Origin: Cliona cf. orientalis
Lineage: Eukaryota; Porifera; Demospongiae; Clionaida; Clionaidae
NCBI GenBank assembly: GCA_963930775.1
Contig: OZ005703.1
Span: 6,944,001-7,008,000 of the forward strand
Length of the DNA stretch: 64,000 nt
Direction of reading: 5' to 3'
Part shown: positions 46,801 to 56,700 of the stretch, piece after piece
How the letters are laid out: every line of letters begins with the position of its first letter
How positions within the stretch are numbered: position 1 is the stretch's first letter
Program-made: the position numbers and the translations under genes
The notes under the pieces: model-generated
Seen by the model: only the letters and a program-made list of their open reading frames with translations
Database searches by the model: none
What the model was told of the DNA's origin: nothing

Positions 46801-47560
46801 CGAGGACTGTCGAGGTAGCTGAGATTCCGATGAAAAGACACGAACTGGTTTGAAAAATGGTCCACCACTCTCCTCTGGCCCCAGAGAAGATGGGGTTACA
46901 ACTTCCTCTTCTTGGACAGCCTATATGGGATCGTTAAAAAATCAGTGAGAGGGGGATGAAATGTGGGAGGAAGGGGGAGGGAGGGAGAAGAGAGAGAGAA
47001 CATACTTTGTGTGGGACGGCCTGTACTTTTATCTGATCAGGCGCATACACTTCCTGTGGCTGTGGATCAACCTTTCGCTCATCACTGATGTTGAGAGGCA
47101 ATAAACCTATTAATATTTAACATTGAAACATTAGCAGTGATCCATCACTATTATCAGTATTACTTTGGCAAATGCTTTCAACCAGCTCAACTTCATCACG
47201 AATATAGAGAGCTTCTAGAAGTTTCTCTAGCGTGGCTTCTTCGTTTAATATTCTTACTCCATGCAAATACCGCCTGCCTCAACTGCTGCTCTTGCTTCTT
47301 GGCGCTGCGTGGATCACGGCACTCGCCTCGTCTTCTGTCAACCCGAGGCTATCGCAGAATGGGCGGGTCTGGATCGTATCTCTGGCTGCGCATTTGGGAA
47401 TGATCCAGTCCATTTCTGGCTGGAGCGCTGGGTCTCCGTAGACATCGTGACAGACGGGCCTCCTTAGGTAGTCCTGTCTGATACCTTGGATACAGTTACT
47501 GAACGCTATCGACTGAAAGGCCATCTTTGTAAATTGGGGGGAGCCCGAGACACGGAACAT
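37842..47560 (-). CDS. DEATH - CCCH zinc finger - SF1 (HELZ/UPF1-like) helicase protein
   Basis: Exons: 47164-47560, 47006-47106, 46687-46920, 46541-46594, 46249-46389, 45960-46103, 45260-45815, 44498-44751, 44001-44270, 43236-43459, 42748-42948, 41368-42400, 39749-40183, 39343-39433 and 37842-38695. Exon 1 is DEATH-like (FCDSLGLTEDEASAVI ... EEATLEKLLEALY) but needs two frame changes near 47300 and 47235. Acidic repeat exons follow, then CNVC...C...H and a CCCH finger (CDFGWRCAGDKCTFAH), a low-complexity His/Gln/Pro region, and the helicase: Walker A GPFGTGKT, ILIDEGAQ, AGDHHQ, NYRCHPDI, NTAITRAQ. A Pro/Gln-rich tail carries FLNADEFPPLP, reminiscent of PAM2. HELZ-type helicases bind RNA. An in-frame TAG (41956-41958) lies between HYQNFQCH and YKSYEKLCS. 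Phase continues into 37643. Confidence 0.87.
40465..40914. mobile_element. MITE with near-perfect TIRs in helicase-gene intron
   Basis: Ends CCGTATGGCGGGTAATTTTC and its mirror GAAAATTACCCGCCATACGG, flanked by TA. Interior holds more CGAAAATT words. Non-coding. Confidence 0.85.
44816..45002. mobile_element. MITE (CCGTAGATC ends) in helicase-gene intron
   Basis: CCGTAGATCGGGAAATTTTT on the left, TATCCTGATCTACGG on the right, TA flanks. Same style as 40465-40914 with different interior. Confidence 0.75.
45815..46920 (-). repeat. Tandemly duplicated exon-intron units in the helicase gene
   Basis: Exons starting at 46920, 46389, 46103 and 45815 open with the same AVQEE-type or GQEEKESSLE motif, and their introns share CTGTAACGAGTGGTTGAGAA and a GGGGAAGGGAGGACTGAGGG tract. 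Period is about 290 bp for the last three. Exon lengths are multiples of three, so copies insert in frame. A related exon is at 61928-62104. Confidence 0.85.
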
Positions 47561-47628
47561 ATGCAGCCCCGCCCCTCTTATCTATTTATCCAAGGATAAT
47601 TAAATGTAAACGCAGACCACTGTATCAT
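47553..47628. promoter_or_regulatory. Duplicated bidirectional promoter block
   Basis: Contains GCAGCCCCGCCCCTCTTATC and CTATTTATCC as at 16693-16732. Here it lies between the DEATH-helicase gene (-) and the truncated MTG1 copy (+). Part of it overlaps the first codons of the minus gene if the Met at 47560 is used; the Met at 47525 would clear it. Confidence 0.6.
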
Positions 47629-48905
47629 TGAAGTTCATGATGAATCTGGTGCATTTCCATAACTCCCATTCCCATATTCCATTCTCTGGTCGCAATCCCA
47701 ATCTCAAATTCATGCTCTCATCTTGAACAAAATGGATCTGGCTGACCCAAAAAAATCAGAGGTTAGCAATTTTTTCAATGCATATGCATACCGTATCCAA
47801 TATAATTAACGTGCCACTAAAAAATTCGCTGTGTCTACAGTGCCGGTACCGGCACCGCAATTTAAGCGTTATAGTACCGGTAAGTCCATATAAAATACTG
47901 TACTCTTACGTAGCCCTAGTCCCCGCCCCCTCATGCTTATGGCAATATAAATTTGTACATAAATTTGCCGGCACTCTAGACACTGCGTAAAAAATTAATA
48001 CCCGGTAATAATAGGGTGGTGCATAATTAGAGCACATCATTCTGGTCCAGTGGGCGCCACGCATCTCCAGAGAGGCAAGTTATAATTAGAGCAAAAGTGT
48101 GGAAAACGTGGCTTCCAGTACTCAGTATGGGATACTCAGTACTATCGAGCTATTGTCAACTGTAAATATACGTATAGGTTACATCACGAGGTGGAGGTCT
48201 CTACGGGATTTACACACCGAGGGCCAGAGCACTCTAATTAGAATGCACCTGGAAAAAATAATTAGCCTGGCCACATAGTGCATATAGTTAGAGCACAAAA
48301 TTAGGACTCCAGCGTAGATGGCATGTTCATTAGAGAGGCACCTTGGTATGGTATTAAAATTAATGTCAATCAGAACTGGCGCTAAAATGGCGGTTGCAGG
48401 TGTGCTATATAGTTATTAGGCACATAGCCATCAATTTACCGTAAGTTGATGTCCACATGCAGGCATGTTGAAGGATCATTTGATAGGAGAGACGCTGATT
48501 GCAGACTACCTTCTCTATATACTTAACAAGCAGCAACACTTTGAGTAGGTTGCACTGATGGAGAATGAAGCCCTGTACATAGTCTACATGCATGAATGAT
48601 AATTATCATTCTCTCCATTTTTTAGGTATGTTGATTACTATAGACTGGAACAGCCTAGCGATGATATTGAGTTTGTTCTGACAGCGACAGCCAAGAGAAT
48701 AGGGGCATTAATGAAAGGTAATAATTGTATTTTTCAAATGGAATGCATTATTATGATCATCATAATGTCCATTAATTTTAATGCACTATTGCATACAGGT
48801 GGAGTGTTTGATCGAACTAGAGCAGCGCAACACTTTCTAAGAAAGTTTCGAGAAGGCCAGTTGGGACGTTTGACATTGGATACAGTGACAAGTGACAAGA
48901 TATAG
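47591..48905 (+). pseudogene. Truncated MTG1 copy (unit 2)
   Basis: 47629-47763 matches part of MTG1 exon 2 (CIIEVHD, then LNKMDLADPKKSE) with a deletion; exons 3-7, carrying G1-G3, are missing. 48370-48400 matches the end of exon 8, and 48466-48547, 48628-48718 and 48800-48905 match exons 9-11 with their introns at high identity, including the stop. With no GTP-binding loop it cannot be a GTPase. A MITE fills 47791 to about 48355. Confidence 0.9.
47791..48355. mobile_element. MITE-like insertion inside the MTG1 copy
   Basis: Starts CCGTATCCAATATAATTAAC and shares TGCCACTAAAAAATT, GCATAATTAGAGCA, AGCAAAAGTGTGGAAAAC and AATTAGAATGCACCT with the element at 51905-52269. The right boundary is approximate; a second small inverted repeat appears nested near 47820-48010. 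Confidence 0.6.
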
Positions 48906-48999
48906 GAGTCATTTTGTGGAGGGAAATTTTTTCATATGGTATTCTAAAACACAGTTTTAATAAGTAAACAAATCCACAAGACTTAGTCACTCAAGTTTA

Positions 49000-49959
49000 C
49001 CAGGTCCCTGGCTTAATTTCATCAACAAAGCTTTAAATTTTGTGTTGTTCCATAATTCTTCGAAAAAATTCTTTGGACTAAGAAAATACTCCTCCCCACC
49101 CAGTAGATTTTCAGACATTGAATTTAGTGGATATCTCATTTCAAAATTTTCATAATAATTAGTTCAACATCATTAATTTGAAAACCACTCTTGCATCCCA
49201 TTCACTTCTGAAGAGCCACAATCCCCCCAATCGCTGAGGCTGCACAAGAGGTGCCATGACATTTTTGATACTTCGTGCTGCTGGTAACCCCTGGAGCATA
49301 CATGTCGATTTGACCAACAGAAGTGGGTGACCAAAGTGTGTCAAGCCACCCACAGCAATGACATTTTCAAGACCAGCAGGATATGCAATTCAAGTTTCCC
49401 AGCATTTAGACCAATGTTACCTACGGTGGCCACAAAAAGCACTCCTTTACTAGTTAGATTGTCGATCAGTTATTTTACGATTATCATACTCCTTATCACT
49501 CAAATGTCCAAATGACATGACAACCACCTGACATTTGTTGTCAGCTTGAATAACTTCAAGTGCTTTGATGATGGCGTCTTGTTTGAATTTATTTTCTTCG
49601 GACACACAGCAAATGAAAACATTGGCTTTAGGAGCATAGCATGCAACCACGCCGGTAACCATCGTGCCATGTGATTCTCTATTAGAGAAACAGTAGTCAT
49701 CTCCTTTTGAGGCTCCAGATCCATCTTTTCCTTTGATGAAGTTCGTTCCACTTATATAGATGCTCGATTTTTTTATGTCGTCATTATGTATATTGATAGC
49801 AGAATCAAGCACTGCTACTGTTATCCCTTCACCATCAATTCCTTCTTTATGCATGGACCTCGAGCTCCTCAAGGTCCCAATGACTCTGAGTCAGACGACT
49901 ACGATCAATATCGTTGCCGCTAATAACACATTCTTCTATCTCAAAATCAGATATATCAC
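49000..49959 (-). pseudogene. Broken subtilase (S8) exon, unit 2
   Basis: Keeps the Asp region (EGITVAVLDSAINIHNDD) and His region (RESHGTMVTGVVACYAPKAN), then loses frame after about residue 140; remnants of the Ser region (GTSCAASAIGG-like) are near 49220-49260. The splice acceptor expected before GDISDFE reads CG instead of AG. Most similar to the intact S8 exons at 19892-20925 and 50754-51724. Confidence 0.85.
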
Positions 49960-50457
49960 CGAATGTAATGCAATCAAGAAGGTAACAAATATTTACTGTA
50001 CAAAATATTTCATGTGATTTTTGGACAAATGACCCTTATTATGATGTTTCAAAACAAGCCCATGAGAGGCGACCATCTTTTGTGGATCACACATTAGAGC
50101 CATTGAAGGAGTGCAGTTTGCCAAAACTGGCAGAGCGTTGGTGGTATTAAGTTTTCAGAGAATAGATATCCATGTTTGATGTGTATCAGGAGCACAAAGA
50201 AGCAGCAAGAGGCGATCGGGAAGATGGGTGAAGATATAAAGCCGACGCGAACTTTTAACTATTGTTGAATCCTGGTTGCTGACACTTTCACTAACAGTCA
50301 TAGACAGTAAACTACCTTGTCTACAATATAAACTGATTCCTAGCTTTTGCCGTTTAGTAAGCACTTTTGTTGCACCCATGTATCACAAGATTTGTTTACC
50401 TCGTAGCTAGTACAGTATGACAGGTCCACACTTCCATATCGACTTATTGCATTGTTG

Positions 50458-50580
50458 CACAGGTGGAGTGTTTAATTGAACTAGTCTAAGAGCAGTCCAA
50501 CACTGTACTTTCTAAGAAAGTTTTGAGAAGGGCAGTTGGGACGGTTAGGTACATGTAGTGACAAGACTTAGTGATATAGT
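50458..50580 (+). pseudogene. Relic of MTG1 terminal exon, unit 2
   Basis: GGTGGAGTGTTTAATTGAAC, TTTCTAAGAAAGTTTTGAGA and CAGTTGGGACG match MTG1 exon 11 with several indels and substitutions. Sits directly before the intact S8 exon. Confidence 0.8.
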
Positions 50581-50753
50581 CAGGCCAGGATTTTTGTGGA
50601 GGGGAAAAATTTCATTTGAATAATTATAGTTTTATGATAATTACATACAATATAGTTGCTATGCAGTCGTCCTGGAATGGCCATTAATGATAATTATTAC
50701 AAAAATACAAAAGATCAACCAATGAGTCACTAAATGTACCAGACACCGGCCTG

Positions 50754-53700
50754 CTATGATGGACTGGTTCGTATTGTTTCAATAAGAGCTTTGAATTTAT
50801 CTGGCGTTTCGTATAATTCACAAAAAAATTTCCTTGGATTATAAACAGTTACTATCTCTTTTTCCATCTTCTCCGGCATAGTTGTTGCCACTTCTGTTTT
50901 CATATGCGAAAAAATCTTCTTTATTAACTGGACATTATTAATTTCGACACCACTCTTACGTGCAAGCTGCATGAGCAGAGCCACAATTCCCCCAATAGCT
51001 GGGGCTGCACAGGAAGTTCCACGACCCTTTCGATACTTACTGTTGTTAGTATCAGCTGGATAACAAACATCTTCACCAGGCCCATACATGTCGATTTCAC
51101 CTGGAGGGTTAAATGTTGCTGCTTCGCAACCATCTCCTTTTAAGCCACCGACAGCAATCACCTCATCAAGAAAAGCGGGATAAGCAAGCTGGCCAGCATA
51201 TAGACCACAGTTACCTATAGCGGCCACACAAATCACACCTTTACTAGCTAGATCATTGATCAGTTTTTCACGTTCAGGATATTCCTCTCTATTGTAATGC
51301 CCAAAGGACATAATAATCACATGGCATTTCTTTTTATTGCTAACATGTTCATCCTCATAACTTTTTTTTAGATGTTCAAGTGCTTTGATGATGGCTTTTG
51401 GTTTAAATTTGTTCTCTTCAGACACACAGCAAACATATATCTCGGCTTTTGGAGCATACTTCGTAACAATACCTGACACCATAGTACCATGTTCTTCTCG
51501 GTTAGTGCACCAGTAGTACTCATCTTTTTTTTCATCGATAAAGTTTTTTCCACTTAGAGTAGTTTTAGCAAAAGCCTTATGGTTTCGATTGATGGCAGAA
51601 TCAAGTACGGCTATTGTGATCCCTTTTCCATCAATTTCTTTTCCATGTGCCTTCTCAAGGTCCCAACAAGGAGGAATACAGTAGTTTGTTTCTGCTTTTA
51701 TCACCTCAAAATCAGATTTATCACCTAATATAACACAACAAGGAAGTATAATAATATTATTATTATTACGAAACAGCTAAAGAGACCCATTATAATAATT
51801 ATTGTCTGTGACAGTTTGAGTGCACAATTCAAAGTGGAACACAACTGTCATGACTCATGAAACAAAAATGTACCAGCGACAGTATTGGATATCTCTCCAC
51901 ATTACCGTATCCATTCTGATTAACATGCCACTAAAAAATTACCAACCTTAGGTGGCGCATAATTAGAGTAAGGAAATTAACATTCTGGTTCAAGTGGCAG
52001 AGAGGCACGTTGTAATTAGAGCAAAAGTGTGGAAAACATATGACTTCCAGTAGTCAGTACAGGATACTCAGTACTATTGTCAACTGTAAGTTAACCAGTA
52101 CATGCAGCTCTAATTAGAATGCACCTAATAATAATTACCATGCATGGCCACATGGCAGCGCAAAACTTAGGACTACAGCATAGGTGGCATGTTCACTATG
52201 AAAATTGCCACCCATGACGTAATAGTGTAGTCCTAATTTATAGAAGTGCCTTAATTAGAATGGGTACAGTATATCACAGCCTGTTTGATAGTGTTACCAT
52301 ACCTTCTTGTCGTGTAAAGGAAACATCGGTAGATGGCAGTTTTATAATACTTGCACCTGTACAAACAATATTTCTACTTGATACACAATCATGGGATAAC
52401 GTGGCTAATATGCATGAACAAGAGCATATATATTAATAAGATCGCGCGTACATGTGGGATCTTATTATGCGGTCTTGGCATGAACCATTAACAGTACATG
52501 TTCAGAGAAAATCTATACATGCATATCAAGATTGTCCATTAGTACAGTGTACACATGCAGATAAAAGCGGAACAAACTTTGACCCTATTATTGTCACACC
52601 CCTCATGCTCACTGCACTACAGGCCAACAGCTGTTGACCCACTTATGAATACATGGGCGAATTGAATGCTGCATAATTTCCGAGCGAAGCGAGGTTCCCA
52701 CTCGGGTCCTGGTGACACTTGCATGGTTTCCCGAATTTCGAAAATCTCACTCTCGGCCTCTAGAGCATCACAGGCCAGCCTTTGCGGTTTATCAACTGTT
52801 GATCAGATTGCTAACCTGCTACCGAGTGTCACAAAGCTGTGCAATGCTTCGTCTTGCCTAAGTGTATGTACCCCATTTGAAAAATTGTGTGCCTCCCTTA
52901 AAGCTCGCACTCCACTGTCACAGTTGTGACCCCAACTTCATTACTACTCACAGATTGGCTGACAATCGGCCCACTCTTTGAACATGTCAAACTGACAACC
53001 TAGCTAAAAATTGGACTTACTGTGTGGGCGTAATGTTGCGTCCGTGGACTTTTTTGCACATATCCTGTAGTCCCTTTGCCAGCTCCTTCACAAACATAGG
53101 AGGTGTCTAAAGCCGGTACCTATCCAATACTAAACTTTCAGACTCCTAGTCCTAACTAGCGCCTCGCCAGAGACGGTCAATAGATCTACAGAACGCAAGG
53201 ATTTTAGCACCGTCTAGCTCGTATTGAGGTAACCTTGCCCCACCCTAGCTAGCTAGAGCCTCGAACCTCATGCCTTGGCACGTGCCAGGCACGAGGCTAG
53301 CCCCACCCAGCGCTCGTCCTACTTGCCTTGGAGGCCGGGGTGTGGTGCAACACGAAAAATCAGGTAAGCTCACCGCATCCTAACCAATTATTGGCTTGTG
53401 CGCGCGCTGAGCGAGGAAATTTCTGCACTCACGTGTGTCCCTAGTATTATAAACTAAATATTCTGCAGGAAAAAGTTTGTCAGGCCTCTCAAACTCACCA
53501 CTAAGAAGTGTACAATGGCAACATTCTCGCCCTGCTACCAGTCTACTACATTGATGAGCATGACAAAGAACAGATTTCGCCTCTCACTTTGCTCAGCTTA
53601 GCAGGCTCCTCAAAATGCATGGTACTTCATGCTATACATTCAAGAATGCATCCGTCTCCACAGCCACCCTTATTTGTGCATACAGCCCTATACAATTCTG

Positions 53701-56700
53701 ACCAATCGTGAGCCTTTTAAACTTGTGGCAGAGCGTATTTTTTGTGCCTTCCACTAAAAGAATATCAACTTTCTGGCGATTTTCTGGTAAAGATTGTCAT
53801 ATTCTACTGTAACATTGAGAAAAGTCCTAGAATGCAAGACTTAGTCTTCTTGCGCTAATAAACCCTCGCCGCAAAAAGTAGGCAGAGGGGTTACTGCAAT
53901 CTGTCCATATAATATTATGTCAATGTTTAGTGGGCATGGTAGTGCACGATCACCCAAAAGTAGGTACAGTCAAGCCTCCGAACAAAGGACACTTTGGGAA
54001 CGGGCCTTTTGTCCTTTGTTCGGAGGTTGTCCTTATCTCGGAGGTTTGCCATATTTTGACCTTAAATAATCTTTAATAGGGCAGAGATTCATTGAAATGT
54101 ACTAACTATGACAATTGAATGTTCAAAACCTAATAATAGCTATGTGTTGTGAGTAAGTCATTGCATGACATGATTGCATGTTAGTGTCACTTGTCTTACA
54201 GATGCATGCTTTAATAGGTTAACAATCTTGTCAATATTTGAACTGACAGACAAGGTTTCATGCATGTCCATGTCCTTTATAACTCCTCAAAATTTAAAAG
54301 TAGCACACGTCTTTATAGCTAGCTTCCTTGTAGCTAAGTTGTCAATCTGGGAAGGGGTTCTTGTTGATCAACATCATTGTCCTCATCACCACCATCTCCT
54401 TCTATTTGCTGAGGAACTGGTTATGGACTTGAAATAGCTACCATGATATTGTGTGTATCACCTCTATGGACCTACGCCTTACATGGACAAGATGGAGTTG
54501 GTGGACTCATTAATATTATTCCAGTGTCCTTGTAGTGGCCAGTGGCCAGTAGCTATCATCAGCGAGTGCGCTTGATAGTGTGGGCGTGCCACATTTTTGA
54601 GGGCGTGGTTTTCTGGTGTCCGTTATTTAGAAGCAAATTTGTATTGAAAGGTCACATTGCGAGCTGGACTTTTGTCCGCTGTCCGGAAACGAGAAGCGTC
54701 CGCTTCTCAGAGGTTGTGCAAGTACTACAATCATGCTAAATGCAATCCGTAACATGATGCTTGTCCATTGTAGAGAGGTTGTCCTCTTCTCGGAGGGTCC
54801 GTTATCGGAGGCTCGACTGTATATGGTCAACCAAAAGTGGCATAAATTTTTGTGCGCATTCTTTTATTTTTCTATATTATAATAATATTGTCCTGGATTC
54901 TCTTATCATAACATTGGCAACTATGTAATATAATACCTTGACAAAGAGTAACATCCATATCAAGATCATTATTTTCTTTCAGATTGGAAAACATTACTCT
55001 GATATTCTGCACAGAGCTCAAATCCTTCGTAGTAATTGCTACTTTAGGTGGATACATCCTCCTTTCATGATCAAGCTTCATTTCCTTATAACTTTTTCCA
55101 CTGCTCCAAAAATCAATCTTTGTTACACGAATCTAATTTAATAACAGACCATTATAGTGCTTAAATTTTGTGTAATTTGTACTACCACACCTTTCCATTG
55201 CTAGGAATCATATTTACGCCTTCCCTAGGATCACATGAAACTGTCACGTGATCACGACCCTGGCGTAGAGTAAAATGCTCCGATGTGAGTATTCTATCAT
55301 CCTCTTCCAATTGTTTCTCTAATGCCTGCATATTATATTATGTACTAAGATCACAGTGTAATAATTATGGTATACCATACTTCCTCACAATTTTAATATT
55401 GGAAGGCTCTGATACATGCAGCAAACATAATTTGAGGGTAGCAAGATTTCAAGGGGTATTGAAATGCACAATACATAATATTATATAATATAGTCATGCT
55501 ATAGCCTAGAGTGGTTTATTTCAATTATGCACGAAAGGAGGGCATTTAAACCATGCACTAAGCCTTTCCCTGACAGTTATGGTTTAAATGTGTACCCTCA
55601 TGTATTCATAACAAGTATAATATTAAATAGGTATGCAGCTGTCTAGCTGTGGTGACATGTATACATAAGTACAGCAAAGCCCAGGGATCTCAAGCTCAGT
55701 TAGTCTACACATAATAATATTATTATACCGTCAAATTGACTACGCTCCTGCTTTTCGCTACTCATAGCGAAAAGCTTCATAATGAACCATTAATTTTGTA
55801 CACAAGTATATAAATAATGCACATTTGCATCACCACCATTTTTTAGGTGCAATGAAATTTCAGGGACATATTATTCAGTTTATGCTTAACCTTTGTTTTG
55901 CACTTACAGTCATACAGGTATTCAGGAAATAAGTTGCATAAATACAGAGTTGAGAAGGACCTTGCACACTAGTAAGGCAGTATCCCATGTGTTTAGCCTC
56001 ATCGTAGGTCACACCATTTTCAGCTTCCAGACACATAAAGCAGAAGTGTTTTGTCTCAAGAGTTCCATAGCCTTTGCCTCCACCAGCATAGTAGAAAGGG
56101 CTACCTACAGACTGCTGGAACTGGTACACTCTTTCTCCGCTAGCATCAGTGACACAGTCATGGCTTGCTTTTGCAAATCTGACTCCAAAAGCAGCAAGCT
56201 CGTCTTTGGACAAGTTGGGGAGGATGTGTGGGAGGGTTATCTTTACAGGCTCATTAAGACGGGTATTCAAGTACAACCACAAGATTGGAGAGATCAGCTG
56301 ATAATTCTCATCAAACTTGAATGGGCCATACAGGCAGACACCAACTTCCAGCCGTCCAGTGCTTCCATCGGGGATCGCATGTGGGGGGATTTGGATTCTG
56401 ATCTCATCAAAACCAACAAAATCAGCACCAGATGAATCAAATTCAAATGATTGTGGTGGTATGATGAATGGCACTCGTATATTTCTAGAAGCCATTACTT
56501 CTTCAAGATCACCTGAAACTAATATTATACATAGTGAACTCTTATATAATGGTCATATTCATGGAGCCAAAATCGCCATTGTAATGAAGCACTATCGTGC
56601 CTGTATAAATAGGTGGCCAAATATGCATCGTACGCTCAATACAATATTCATCCCTGCCCACATGCATCCCTCTCCAGCTGTAGCTAACCAATTTTAATTA

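Noticed and set aside
52666-52929. 87-codon + ORF in the ZU5-gene intron
   Set aside because: Antisense to the gene, no recognised features.
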